Positions 54,695 to 64,000 of a DNA stretch of 64,000 nt are shown piece by piece. Origin of the DNA: Bog-756 sp963727075 (GTDB lineage Bacteria > Actinomycetota > Acidimicrobiia > Acidimicrobiales > RAAP-2); contig CAVSET010000006.1 in NCBI GenBank assembly GCA_963727075.1, positions 186,001 through 250,000 on the forward strand, read 5' to 3'. The first letter of the stretch is position 1, and every line of letters begins with the position of its first letter. The translations under genes and the position numbers were made by a program. The notes beneath the pieces are model-generated. The model did not search any database, was not told the origin of the DNA, and was given only the letters and a program-made list of their open reading frames with translations.

Positions 54695-55515
54695 CCGACC
54701 CCAGTCGGGACCCGGTCGTGGCCGGCTCCCCCGATCGCCGTCCCTGGAGCCCGTGGCAGACATGGGTGGCCATCCTGCGCCGTGACCTCTACGTCACCGG
54801 GCGGGAGTTCCCCATCTTCCTCGCCCAGGTGATCCTCCAGCCTCTGTTCCTGTTGTTCGTGTTCGGCAAGGTCCTCACCCAGCTGGGCTACGCCCGGCCC
54901 GGCTACGTCGACGTGCTCTTCCCGGGGCTGGTGGCGCTGGCCGCCGTCCTCACCGGACTCCAATCCACCGCCCTCCCGCTGGTCATCGAATTCTCCTACA
55001 GCAATGAGATCGAGGACCGGCTGCTGGCTCCGCTTCCCATCGGAGCGGTGGCCCTCGAGAAGGTGGTGGTCTCGGCCATGCGCGGCACGATCGCCGCGGC
55101 AGTGATGTTCCCCATCGGCGTCTGGTTGCTCGGCTCCATCCCCTGGACCGCCGGCGCGGCCGCCGGAGTCGTGGTGATGACCGTGCTCGGCGCCCTGCTG
55201 GGCGCGGCCATGGGCATGGTGCTCGGGACGTTCGTGTCCCCCAACCGCATCAATGTGACCTTCGCCCTGGTGCTGACCCCGCTGCTGTTCACCGGTTCCA
55301 GCCAGTACCCCTGGCCGTCGTTGGCCCACATCCGGTGGTTCCAGGTGGTCTCGGCCCTCAACCCCATGACCTATGTCAGCGAGGGGCTCCGCGGGTTGAT
55401 GGCACCGAGCGTGCCCCATATGCAGACCTGGGTCTGCTTCGTGGTGGCCGTCGGCTCATTTGCCGCCTTGACAGCCATTGGTATGGTCGGATTCCTGCGC
55501 CGTGCCCTCGGTTGA
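54691..55515 (+). CDS. ABC-2 type transporter permease
   Basis: A 274-residue membrane protein with six hydrophobic segments: FPIFLAQVILQPLFLLFVFG, VLFPGLVALAAVLTGLQST, then IEFSYSNEIEDRLLAPLP, the conserved amphipathic region, then AGVVVMTVLGALLGAAMGMVLG and three more. It forms the channel for the upstream ATPase; the pair resembles DrrAB-type drug or lipid exporters. ATGA overlap with the ATPase gene. The acyl-CoA synthetase follows 84 bases later. Confidence 0.9.
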
Positions 55516-55598
55516 GGTCGAGTGGCAGCCCGACGGAGGCCCGGGCCTGGGGACGAGGCCGTGGTGAGGACAGGGGAGGACCAGGCAGGTGGAGTTCA

Positions 55599-57205
55599 GT
55601 GACCGGCGACGGTGACCGTTCGGTCGTCCAGGTGGACCAGCTGGCGGCCATGGCCGCCGAGTATCCCGACGAGATCGGCTACCGGGTCCTCGGCCGCGGG
55701 CAGCTGACGTTCGCCCAGTGGGACGGCCAGGCCAACCGCCTGGCCCGAGGGCTCACCTCCCTCGGGGTGGCCCACGGCGCCCGGGTCGCCATCCAGTTGG
55801 AGGTGGGCAACGCCCTGCGGTGGGTCATCGCCTACGCCGGCATCCACAAGGCCGGAGCCGTGGCCGTGCCCTTCGACCCGAGGCTGGCCCCGTCCGAGGT
55901 GGCGCACATGGTCGACCACGCCCGGGTGGTGGCGATGATCGTCGATGGCGAACGGGTGGCGAACGCCATGGCCGGGCCGGACGAGAGCACGCCTCCTTCG
56001 CCGTCGCTCCGCCTGGTCATCGACGCCTCGCCGGACGGACGGCCTCCGACGGGGTCTCGGAGGGTGGAGAACGGCCCCGGCTACCTTCCCTGGGACGAGG
56101 CTCTCGACGCCGACGCATCGCCCTTCCGGGCCCGCCTCGACGCGGACGACCTCGCCGACATCATGTTCACCTCGGGCACGACCGGCCGACCGAAGGGAGT
56201 GGCCGTCCGGCACGTCAACGCCTCGACCGTCCCCAACTCCGCACCCGTGTGGAGCGGGAGCCTTTGGCTGCACGCCAGCCCGCTGACCACCTTCGCCGGC
56301 TTGGCCTTCGTCTACGCCCCGATGAAGCTGGGCATGACCTGTGTGTACCAGCCCCGTTTCGATGCGGACGAGTGGCTCGACTTCGTGGAGTCGGACGCCC
56401 CCGAGGCGGTCTTCCTGGTGCCGGCCATGGTCCAGTTGCTGCTCGGGCACCCTCGATTCGACCGGACCGACTTCTCGTCGGTGAAGCTCTGCTCGGTCGG
56501 CAGCGCGCCGTTGGCACCGTCGGCCATCGACCGGCTGCAGGACGCGAATGCCCGATGCCGTCGTGTCCAACAACTACGGGATGACCGAGGCCGGGTCGGT
56601 CTACTGCCTGATGCCGAAAGGAGAGGCCGTGCTGCGTCCCGGGTCGGTGGGCAAGCCCCTTCCCCCGGCCAAGGTCCGCTGTCGTCGACGGGGACGGCCA
56701 CCAAGTCCCTCCCGGCGAGTACGGCGAGATCGAGCTGCGGATCCCCGGTCGCCAGCGTGAGTACTTCGAGGACCCCGAGGCCACCGCCGAAACCTGGGTC
56801 GACGGTTGGCTGCGCACCGGTGACATCGGCCGGCTCGATGACGACGGCTACCTCTACATCGGGGGACGGGCCAAGGACGTCATCATCCGGGGCGGGTCGA
56901 ACATCTACGCCGTGGACGTCGAGTACGTGATCCTCACCCACCCGGGCGTGGCCGAGGTAGCGGTCATCGGGGTGCCCCATGACGTCCTGGGGGAGGACCT
57001 GGCCGCGGTGGTGGTGCTGCGCCCGGGCTCGGACGTCGACGCCGACGGGCTGCGCCGGCACTGCCTCGAGACCCTGGCCGCCTACAAAGTGCCGAGACGG
57101 TGGGAATTCGTGGACCAGCTGCCCCGCAACCCGGCGGGCAAGGTGTTGAAGCACGAGCTCCAGGACCGGTTCAGCGGAACCCCGCCAGTGGTCGAGACGA
57201 CCTGA
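55599..57205 (+). pseudogene. Acyl-CoA synthetase, two frame shifts
   Basis: About 534 residues of an ANL ligase over three frames: RVLGRGQLTFAQWDGQANRLA, IMFTSGTTGRPKGVAVRHVN as the ATP loop, then NNYGMTEAGSVYCLMPKG after about 56545, then GEIELRIPGRQREYFEDPEATAE, YIGGRAKDVIIRGGSNIYAVDVEY and LPRNPAGKVLKHELQ with the catalytic Lys after about 56685. Both breaks are one extra base (A and T). GTG 55599 has GGTGGAG upstream. It should charge a fatty or steroid acid with CoA. It converges with the SDR at 57222. Confidence 0.85.
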
Positions 57206-57221
57206 GCCCGCCGGGGCCGGT

Positions 57222-58121
57222 TCAGTCGCGTTTGCCGAGCAACGGGTGGCTGGGCATGCCCACCGGCTGGAGGTGCTGGCCGAGCACCTCGTGGAAGTGG
57301 GTGGCCACCTCCTCGGGCGTCCATCCGCCCTCCCGCCACATGGCGGCGATCTGACGCGGTGTCTGGAACAGGGTGTAGGCGTAGCCGGTCCGGCCGAGCA
57401 CCTGGCCGTTCACGAACGAGGCGGCTTCCGAGGCGAGGAAGGCCACCAACGGCGCGTTGAGGGCCGGGTCCTCGTTGGCCGGGGGTTCCTCGCCCCGGTA
57501 GAGGCCCTCGGTCATACGGGTGAACCCCGACGGGGCGACGGCGTTGACGGTGATCCCGTACTTGTTGAGCTCGACGGCCCACACGAACGTCATCCCCATG
57601 ATGGCGGCCTTGGCCGCGCCGTAGTTGGTCTGTCCGAAGTTTCCCCGGAGGCCGGCTGACGAGGTCATGTTCACGATGCGCCCGTACCCGCGCTCTTTCA
57701 TGTGGGGTGCGGCGTGCCGGGTGGCGTTGAAGGTGCCCTTCTGATGGACGGCCACGACCGAGTCGTAGTCCTCCTCGGCCATCTTGAGCAGGGATCGGTC
57801 GCGCACGATCCCGGCGTTGTTCACCAGGACGTCGACGGTCCCGAAGGCGTCGAGGGCGGTGTCCACCATCCGCCCGGCAGCTTCGAAGTCGCTCACCGAG
57901 TCGTGGCTCACCACGGCCTGCCCTCCCGAGGAGACGATCTCGTCCCGCACCTGGGAGGCGGGATCGGCGTCCCCGCCGTCGCTGCTCCGGCCGTCGAGCC
58001 CGACCCCGATGTCGTTCACGACCACCTTCGCCCCCTCGGATGCCAGGCAGAGACAGACCTGTCGCCCGATCCCCCGACCGGCTCCGGTCACGATGGCAAC
58101 CCGGTCGTCGAGGAGGCCCAT
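57222..58121 (-). CDS. SDR, MFE-2/Hsd4A-like 3-hydroxyacyl-CoA dehydrogenase
   Basis: A 299-residue SDR: VTGAGRGIGRQVCLCLASEG, then VNDIGVGLDGRSSDGGDADPAS, the MFE-2 type insert, ILVNNAGIVRDRSLLKMAEEDYDSV and NYGAAKAAI with catalytic Tyr and Lys. It is a close paralogue of the SDR at 34184-35086. ATG 58121 has TATCCT six bases upstream, so it is leaderless, and the palindromic site at 58151-58166 overlaps its -35 zone. It should oxidise 3-hydroxyacyl-CoA in the pathway with the neighbouring hydratase and dehydrogenase. Confidence 0.88.
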   Translation of the reverse strand: MGLLDDRVAIVTGAGRGIGRQVCLCLASEGAKVVVNDIGVGLDGRSSDGGDADPASQVRDEIVSSGGQAVVSHDSVSDFEAAGRMVDTALDAFGTVDVLVNNAGIVRDRSLLKMAEEDYDSVVAVHQKGTFNATRHAAPHMKERGYGRIVNMTSSAGLRGNFGQTNYGAAKAAIMGMTFVWAVELNKYGITVNAVAPSGFTRMTEGLYRGEEPPANEDPALNAPLVAFLASEAASFVNGQVLGRTGYAYTLFQTPRQIAAMWREGGWTPEEVATHFHEVLGQHLQPVGMPSHPLLGKRD

Positions 58122-58127
58122 GCGGTC

Positions 58128-58166
58128 AGGATAGCCAAGTCCGCCTGAGGCTGACAGCTGTGTCAG
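58128..58166 (-). promoter_or_regulatory. Leaderless -10 TATCCT and palindromic operator candidate 3
   Basis: On the minus strand CTGACACAGCTGTCAG (58151-58166, CTGAC-N6-GTCAG) is followed by 17 bases and TATCCT (58128-58133), then six bases and ATG 58121. The palindrome covers the -35 position, as expected for a repressor site. Confidence 0.55.
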
Positions 58167-58189
58167 GCTGCCATCTCGGGGGTGTGGGC

Positions 58190-59000
58190 CTAGCGGCCCA
58201 CCCAGGCCGGCGGACGCTTCTCGGCGAAGGCCTTGGGCCCTTCCTTGGCGTCCTCGCTGCCGAAGACCTCGGCGGCCAGCTCCGACTCGATGCGATAGGC
58301 CTCCCGCATGTCGGTGGCCAGGCCCCGCAGGACCGACTCCTTGGTCTTGCGCACGGCGAGCGGGCCGTTGGCGAGGATACGCGCCGGCGTAGTCGTCGGC
58401 CCGCTCCATCAGCCTGTCCGGCGAGGTCACCTCGTTGAGGAGGCCCATCTCGAAGGCCCGGGCTGCGTCGATCCGGTCGGCGCACAGGAGGAACTCCATG
58501 GCCGCCGGGAACGGGACCTGGCGGGGGAGCCGGACCGTCGTACCCCCGCCGGCGAACAGCCCGCGCTTGGGCTCGAGCACGCCGAAGGTGGCGGTATCGG
58601 CGGCGACCCGGATGTCGCAGCCGCCCAGCATCTCCATCCCGCCGGCCACGCAGGTGCCGTTGACGGCGGCGATGATCGGCTTGTACAGCTTGACGCCGCG
58701 CAGCACCGCCTTGACCCCGTCGTCGAGCTGGTAGCCGCCGAGGTCCGAGACCTCGCCGGCGGCGATCTTCTTCTGGTGCTCGGTGATCTGGGGGATGTAG
58801 GTCTTGAGGTCCGCCCCGACCAGGAACGAGTCACCCACCCCGGTGATGATGGCGATCCAGGCCTCCGCGTCGTCGTCGAAGCGGTCCCAGGCCGACCGGA
58901 GCTGGAAGAAGTGCTCCATGTCCATGGCGTTCTTCGCCTCGGGACGGTCAACGGTGATGCGGGCGACATGGTCGTCGCCGACGCGGTAGTGGATGGGCAC
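58190..59000 (-). pseudogene. Enoyl-CoA hydratase, one frame shift
   Basis: About 269 residues: VDRPEAKNAMDMEHFFQL, ITGVGDSFLVGADLKTYIPQITEHQ (first oxyanion loop, with a longer insert than usual), NGTCVAGGMEMLGGCDIRVA and GLFAGGGTTVRLPRQV; after about 58385, in a second frame, MREAYRIESELAAEVFGSEDAKEGPKAFAEK with the tail RPPAWVGR, cited as blocks. One extra G in GGCGCG fits. ATG 59000. It lies 69 bases before the divergent control site at 58151 in reading direction, and is followed upstream by the amidohydrolase in one minus-strand block. Confidence 0.85.
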
Positions 59001-59046
59001 GGCTCTGTCTGGCTTGTCTAGTTGGTTGGGTGCGCTGTCGGCTCGG

Positions 59047-60337
59047 TCAGTCGTCCTCGGACGACTTGTTGAAGTTGCTCAGAGCGTTGATCGAGGTGTC
59101 CTTCGGACCGCTCGCTCCCGAGGAGCGGCGCATGATGGACAGGTCGACGTCGCCTGCCTCGGCCCGTAGGGCGGCCACCGTGCACTTGTCCCGGGGCCGC
59201 ACGCTGAAGGGGTCGTAGGAGAAATGGCGCATGGCGTTGAGGTGGGTGATCTTGTTCACCTCGTCGTCGGGCACCCCCTCGAGGTATTTCATGGCCATTT
59301 CGGGCGCCTGGGGCCAGGTCGAGTCGGAGTGGGGGTAGTCGCATTCCCAGGTGATGTTGTCCATGTTGAGGTAGTGCCGGTTGGCCACGCCGAAGGCGTC
59401 GTCGATGAAGCAGGTGATGATCCGCTCCTTGAACATCTGGCTGGGCAGGACGTCGCCGAAGTCCTGCCCGGTCCAGGCCTTGTGGTGCTGGTAGACGTAG
59501 TCGGCCCGCTCGAGGAAGTAGGGGATCCACCCGATCCCGCCCTCGGAGAGGGCGATACGCAGATCGGGGAACTTGCGCAGGACGGGAGACCAGAGGAGGT
59601 CGGCCGCGGCCTGGACGACGTTCATCGGCTGGAGGGTGATGAGGACGTCGATCGGCGCCTCGACCGAGGTGATGACCAGCTGGGAGGAGGAGCCGATGTG
59701 CAGGCAGGCGACGGTGCCCTCTTCCGAGCAGGCCTGCCAGAACGGGTCCCAGTGGTCGGAATGGAAGCTCGGCCAGCCGAGCTTCTCCGGGTTCTCCGAG
59801 AAGGTCACCGCGTGGCAGCCCTTCTTCGCCACCCTCCGGACCTCCGTCCGCGGCCAGATGGGGATCCCAGATTGCCGGCAGGGAGAGCGGGATGAAGCGG
59901 CCGGGGGCGGCCCCGCACCAGCCCTCGATGTGCCAGTCGTTGTAGGCCTGCAGCATGGCCAGGGCGACGTCCTTGTCCTCGGTCCGGGCGAAGAGCTGGC
60001 CGCAGAATTGCGGGAAGGAGGGGAAGCACATCGAGCCGAGGACGCCGTTGACGTTCATGTCGCGGACCCGTTCGTGGATGTCGTAGCAGCCCTTGCGCAT
60101 GTCATCGAGAGAGGTGGGCTCGATGCCATACTCCTCGGGCGGCCGCCCGACCACCGCGTTGAGCCCGATGTTGGGGATCTCGTTCCCGTCATAGATCCAC
60201 ACGTCGGTACCGTTGTCCTTGCGGATGAGCTTGGGCGCCAGATCCTGGTACTTGGCCGGCAGGCGGCCGTCGAACATGTCGGGCGGCTCCACGACGTGGT
60301 CGTCCACACTGACGAGAATCAGGTCCTCGGTACGCAT
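59047..60337 (-). pseudogene. Amidohydrolase family 2 protein, one frame shift
   Basis: About 429 residues of a metal-dependent TIM-barrel hydrolase or decarboxylase: LILVSVDDHVVEPPDMFDGRLP with the D-H metal motif, VNGVLGSMCFPSFPQFCGQLF, WCGAAPGRFIPLSLPAIWDP, and after about 59845 HAVTFSENPEKLGWPSFHSDHWDPFWQ, EGGIGWIPYFLERADYV and ITWECDYPHSDSTWP with the catalytic Asp, quoted as landmarks. One extra G near GCGGACGGAGG explains the break. GGGGAGGAC lies before ATG 60337. In actinobacteria such genes often stand in steroid and aromatic degradation blocks; the exact reaction is not known. Confidence 0.86.
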
Positions 60338-60402
60338 CCGGCTGTCCTCCCCGTACTCGGCCCGGTGCCGCTCGAAGCTGACGCCGGTATCACAAAGACT
60401 AG

Positions 60403-61957
60403 CTACAGCCGGGCTTCGGTGTGCCCACCGGTCGGGACCAGGCGCACCGGCCGGCCGACCAGCTCGGTGCGCTCCGCCTCGGCCAACGCATCAGGGTCGC
60501 CCAGCCGGGCATAGCAGCGGGCCGGCGGGCCAGCGGTGCTGTGCCCGCCGGCCGGCTCGATGTCGCAGACCAGGGCGGCCCACTCGGGGGCACCGTCGCG
60601 CCCGTGGACCACCGAGTAGGTGGCCACCCGACCGGGGCCGTCGAACGACTCCACGACGGTGGCCTGGTCCATGGCCGCCCGGCTCGACACGGCGCGGTCA
60701 TCCGGCGGGGCGAGGGCCCTCGGCTCGGTCGAGTAGGCGGCGAAGACGTGCTTGTGCATGTGCATCCCCACTCCGCTGACCAACCCGAGGGAGCCCGGGT
60801 CGCGGCGGAGTACGTCCATCATGGTGGCGAGGGAGTGGGTCATGTAGTTGCTCCCCGGGCCGCCGTGATAGGCCAGCCCGCCGGTCACCGAGACGGGACG
60901 CTCGGGAACCACCTCGGGCCCGGGACTGCGGGCCTTGGATGGGTCGATGCCGATGGCGTCGAGCGAGAATTCGATCGAGCTGGCGAAGCACGAGTACAGG
61001 TCGAGGTGGGCCACGTCGTCCACCCCGGCGCCGGCGCCGTGCAACGCGGCCTGGGCCGCCGCCTCCATGGCGCCGGACCGCCAGAGGTCGACGCGTTGGG
61101 CCACCGCCGGCGGGTCCTCGGCGTACCCCCATCCTCTGAGGTAGACCCGCCGGTCGGGGGGGACACCGAGCGAGTCAGCCATGGCGTCGCTGGCCACGAT
61201 GACCGCGGCCGCCATGTCTACGTCCATGATGGCCGTCATCAGCTTCGAGTAGGGATAGCCCACCATCCGGTTGGTCGCCGTCGGACCGGTGATCTCGTCG
61301 ACCGGTCGGGACGTCGGGAACCAGGCGTAGGGGTTGGACCGCGGCCACCGCCGTCATGGGGGAGAGCAGCTGCCCGAGCCCGTGGCGGTAGCCGTCGAGG
61401 TCGGCCTCGAGGTGGGCACGGCGGGCGTTCTCGAACAGGGCGAAGGTCAGCCAGGCCTCGAAGATGCTGTTGGCCACCTCGCCGGGGTGGGGGGGCACGT
61501 CGAAGGGGAAGGGTCGCCGCTCGTCGGGACGGAAGCTCCACTCCGGTTTCCGGCTCTCTTTGGCCAGCCGCCGCCGGGTGGCCAAGGCCTCAGCCCCGAC
61601 CACGAGGGCGAGGTCGAGGTCACCGCGGAGGATGTCCCGAGCCACGTTGGAGACGAGCGTTTGGGGGACGGTGCCCCCGATGCCCGAGTAGGCGGACCGG
61701 CGGGGTCGGGCTCCGAGACGCTCGGCGAGCCGCTCCGCCGGGTCGTCGTACTGCCAGGCCTGGCAGTAGACCACGTCGATCCGCTCGACCTTGCCCATGG
61801 CACCCGAACAACCGGTGTCCTCGTCGGCCAGGCGGGCCACCTCCTCCCACATGGCCAGCGGCTCGGGGGCGCCGTCGGGGCCGCACTCCTCGGGCCGCCA
61901 GGTGCGCCGGCCGGCGCCGATCAGGCAAGGGGTGCGCCCGTCCCGCTGGCCGGTCAT
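60403..61957 (-). pseudogene. Thiolase-like protein type 1 with extra C-terminal domain, one frame shift
   Basis: About 517 residues of the thiolase-like (SCP-x-like) fold. PLAMWEEVARLADEDTG and YSGIGGTVPQTLVSNVARDIL replace the region where true thiolases have the nucleophilic Cys, so catalysis by the usual route is doubtful. Then LALVVGAEALATRRRL, and after about 61340 VASDAMADSLGVPPDRRVYLRG, LDLYSCFASSIEFSLDAIGI and GGLAYHGGPGSNYMTHSLATM, where the thiolase His motif is present. Residues after about 430 (VATYSVVHGRDGAPEW) form the added domain. An extra G in GCGGTCC accounts for the shift. Confidence 0.83.
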
Positions 61958-61967
61958 GCCTCGACCG

Positions 61968-63176
61968 TCAGGAGAGGCGGGTCTGCCCGGGCAGCTTGAT
62001 GGCCCGGTCGGCGATGATGTTCTTCTGCACCTCGGTCGACCCGCCGCCGATCGTGGTGTACCGCTGGAAGGAGTACAGCCGGGTCCACTTGCCCCGGTCG
62101 ACGGCGTCGGGGCCGCCTCGGGCCAACAGGCCGGCCGGCCCCAGCAGGTCGACGGCCAGCTCGGCCAGGGTCTGGGCCAGCATCGAGTATTGGAGCTTGG
62201 AGAACGGCACCTCGGGCCAGTTCTTCTCGCCGCGTATGACCTTGCTGAGGGCCCGGTAGACGAGGAGGCGGGTCAGTTCGATCTCCGTCCAGGCCCGGGC
62301 CAGGCGGTCGGCGATTCCCGGGTCGTCGAGGGCGGCGGGGTTGACGGCGCGGGCCGCCTCGATCATGGCGCGGAGGTCAGCGGCCAGGCCGGTGATCTGA
62401 CCGGCGATGCCGACGCGCTCGTGGCCGAGGGTGCCCATCGCCACCATCCAGCCCTCGCCCTCGCCGCCGAGCCGGTCGTCCACCGGAACATGGACGTCTC
62501 GGAAGTAGACCTCGTTGAACATCTCGTCGCCGGACATGTCCCGGATCGGGCGGGTCTCGACGCCCGGGGACTCGAGGTCCACGATGAAGGCGGTGATGCC
62601 CTCGTGCTTCGCACCCCGCCCGATGGCGGTCGGATCGGTGCGGAAGAGGAACAGGCCCCATTTCGCCAGATGGGCGGTGGAGATCCAGATCTTCTGTCCG
62701 TTGACCACGTAGTGGTCGCCGTCCAGGATGGCCATGGTGCGCAGGTTGGCCAGGTCGTTCCCGGCGTCCGGCTCCGAGAAGCCCTGGCACCAGTGGTCGT
62801 CGGCATTGAGGATCGAGGGGAGCCAGCGCTTCTTCTGCTCCTCGGTGCCCCACTGGATGAGCATGGGACCGATCTGCCAGATGCCGTTGGCGTTGTACAC
62901 CCCCGGTGTGCGGTACTCGGCCATGATCTCCGAGTAGAGGAGGCGTTGGACGGGTGTGGTCTCCCGCCCACCCCACTCGGTGGGCCAGTGGACGGCGGCC
63001 CAGCCGTCGTCGGCCAGCCGCCGCTGCCACGCCTTGCGCCGCTCCTGCGAGGGGACGCCAGCCGCCCGCTGTTCCTCGTCCTCCGTCTCCTCCAGGAACC
63101 GCTCGAGATTCTCGTCGAGCCAGCCGCGCAATTCGACGCCGAAGGCCTCGTCTTCCGCAGTCAGGGAGAAATCCAC
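61968..63176 (-). CDS. Acyl-CoA dehydrogenase
   Basis: A 402-residue acyl-CoA dehydrogenase: DFSLTAEDEAFGVELRGWLDENL at the start, WPTEWGGRETTPVQRLLYSEI, QGFSEPDAGNDLANLRT at the flavin loop, NGQKIWISTAHLAKWG and the end TTIGGGSTEVQKNIIADRAIKLPG, cited as blocks. This branch includes actinobacterial enzymes acting on long, branched or steroid acyl-CoA. GTG 63176 is leaderless (TACACT six bases before). It leads the minus-strand set with the thiolase-like, amidohydrolase and hydratase genes. Confidence 0.9.
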   Translation of the reverse strand: MDFSLTAEDEAFGVELRGWLDENLERFLEETEDEEQRAAGVPSQERRKAWQRRLADDGWAAVHWPTEWGGRETTPVQRLLYSEIMAEYRTPGVYNANGIWQIGPMLIQWGTEEQKKRWLPSILNADDHWCQGFSEPDAGNDLANLRTMAILDGDHYVVNGQKIWISTAHLAKWGLFLFRTDPTAIGRGAKHEGITAFIVDLESPGVETRPIRDMSGDEMFNEVYFRDVHVPVDDRLGGEGEGWMVAMGTLGHERVGIAGQITGLAADLRAMIEAARAVNPAALDDPGIADRLARAWTEIELTRLLVYRALSKVIRGEKNWPEVPFSKLQYSMLAQTLAELAVDLLGPAGLLARGGPDAVDRGKWTRLYSFQRYTTIGGGSTEVQKNIIADRAIKLPGQTRLS

Positions 63177-63182
63177 CGGCGC

Positions 63183-63188
63183 AGTGTA
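63183..63188 (-). promoter_or_regulatory. -10 hexamer TACACT, leaderless start
   Basis: On the minus strand TACACT is followed by six bases and GTG 63176. This promoter would drive the block 63176 down to 58190. Confidence 0.5.
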
Positions 63189-63207
63189 GCCAACCGGTCG
63201 CCCTGGC

Positions 63208-64000
63208 TCAGGAGGTGAATCCGGGCGGAAGGGTCTCCGGGTGGGTCGCCTGCGGGTGTCGGGCCGCCAGCCGCGGGGTGAGCAGGTCGCCGGCTTCGGC
63301 TTCGTCGCCCTTCAACATGGTGACCGCGGACGAGTGCGAGAGAACCGCTCCACCCACGATGAGCAGGAGAAGGGAGAGGGCCTCGAGGGGGCCGCGTGCT
63401 CCGCCGGTCTGCAGGTTGTCGCCGAACAGGGAAATGCCGATGGCGATGCTCACCAGGGGGTCGATGAGCACGATGGCGGCCTGGGACGCGCCGATGGGCC
63501 CGGCGTGGAAGGCGTTCTGGGTGAGGAAGAAGGAGAAGGCGCCGAACAGGGCGAGGGCGTAGGTCTGCCAGTGCGAGAAGATGCTCATCCAATCGGCGGC
63601 GGCGAAGTGGGAGACCACCTTCGTAAGGGCGGCGGTGAAAGCAAAGCCGATGGCAGCCGACGACCCGAACATGGCCGCCCGCCACCAACGGGGGCCGCGG
63701 CGGGCGAGGGCCACCGTCAGGGCCATGCCGGCGACGCACACCCCGCCGACCACCACCCACCCGAGGTTCCCCGGCACGCCGTCACCCCCGGTGGGTGAGG
63801 AGAAGGCGAGGAACCCCGACAGGCCGGCCGAGGCCAGCAGCACGCCGAACCATTCGCGCGGCCCGACTCGGTATCTGAACCAGGTGGAGAGGATGAACAC
63901 GAGGAACAGGAGCTCGGTGACCAGGATGGGCTGAACCTCGGAGAGGTCGCCGAAGTGGAGGGCCAGGGCCTGGAAGAGGAAGGCGGCCAGGATGAACACG
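63208..64000 (-). CDS. EamA/DMT family transporter, N terminus outside the window
   Basis: At least 263 residues with seven or more membrane segments: LAAFLFQALALHFGDLSEVQPIL, FGVLLASAGLSGFLAFS, then a second half with SSAAIGFAFTAALTKVVSHFA, ALFGAFSFFLTQNAFHAGPIGASQAAIVLIDPLVSIAIGISLF, shown as blocks, and LLLLIVGGAVLSHS. The two-fold repeat is the drug/metabolite transporter plan. The first helices probably lie beyond base 64000. A 35-residue cytoplasmic tail ends it. The substrate is unknown. Confidence 0.86.
   Translation of the reverse strand, partial: VFILAAFLFQALALHFGDLSEVQPILVTELLFLVFILSTWFRYRVGPREWFGVLLASAGLSGFLAFSSPTGGDGVPGNLGWVVVGGVCVAGMALTVALARRGPRWWRAAMFGSSAAIGFAFTAALTKVVSHFAAADWMSIFSHWQTYALALFGAFSFFLTQNAFHAGPIGASQAAIVLIDPLVSIAIGISLFGDNLQTGGARGPLEALSLLLLIVGGAVLSHSSAVTMLKGDEAEAGDLLTPRLAARHPQATHPETLPPGFTS

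Overview
The window is high-GC DNA with dense lipid and CoA chemistry: CaiB/BaiF and family I CoA-transferases, enoyl-CoA hydratases, four acyl-CoA dehydrogenase genes, acyl-CoA synthetases, MaoC hydratases, many SDRs, F420-type LLM oxidoreductases and TetR regulators. This, with a MurL-MurD cell-wall pair, a fused LivHM permease and leaderless promoters, points to a free-living actinobacterium, possibly of the Acidimicrobiia. The class is inference; there is no rRNA or marker gene to fix it.

Layout. 1-10.2 kb: acyl-CoA turnover (CoA-transferases, hydratases, acyl-CoA dehydrogenase, synthetase, LLM oxidoreductase, DoxX). 10.3-12.3 kb: aldehyde dehydrogenase plus cupin. 12.3-17.4 kb: APH-type kinase and SDR diverging from TetR, acyl-CoA dehydrogenase and quinone oxidoreductase, an arrangement like a split ACAD10/11. 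17.5-22.1 kb: DUF2889, thioesterase, SDR, hydrolase, SnoaL-like. 22.2-25.5 kb: SixA, MurL, MurD, an alternative route to D-glutamate in peptidoglycan. 25.6-29.8 kb: redoxin and a GH38 alpha-mannosidase. 29.9-35.1 kb: MaoC, hydratase, a two-domain FadE34/ChsE3-like dehydrogenase behind a KstR-like operator, MaoC and an SDR; this looks like steroid or branched side-chain beta-oxidation. 35.2-39.5 kb: LLM oxidoreductase, RidA-like, RraA-like aldolase, D-2-hydroxyacid dehydrogenase, cupin and ureidoglycolate-lyase-like protein, arranged around two divergent promoters that share a CTGAC-N6-GTCAG palindrome. 39.6-47.5 kb: a lower-GC island with stress and accessory genes (SQR-like flavoprotein, MarR pair, flavin reductase, HSP20 under a CIRCE element, CsbD, DUF6328, DUF6458) and wrecks of an IS110 transposase and an RCC1-repeat protein. 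47.6-53.4 kb: liv operon with its own TetR. 53.7-55.5 kb: ABC-2 exporter. 55.6-63.2 kb: second lipid block (synthetase, SDR, hydratase, amidohydrolase, thiolase-like, acyl-CoA dehydrogenase). Right edge: a DMT transporter.

Sequence quality matters. About 32 single-base frame breaks interrupt otherwise well-conserved proteins. Of those I resolved by hand, nearly all are one-base insertions. They cluster at 19.8-32 kb and are absent from about 8.3-19.8 kb. I treat the affected genes as probably intact in the organism and damaged in this assembly. The most interesting unexplained unit is the palindrome-bounded locus at 35.2-39.5 kb.
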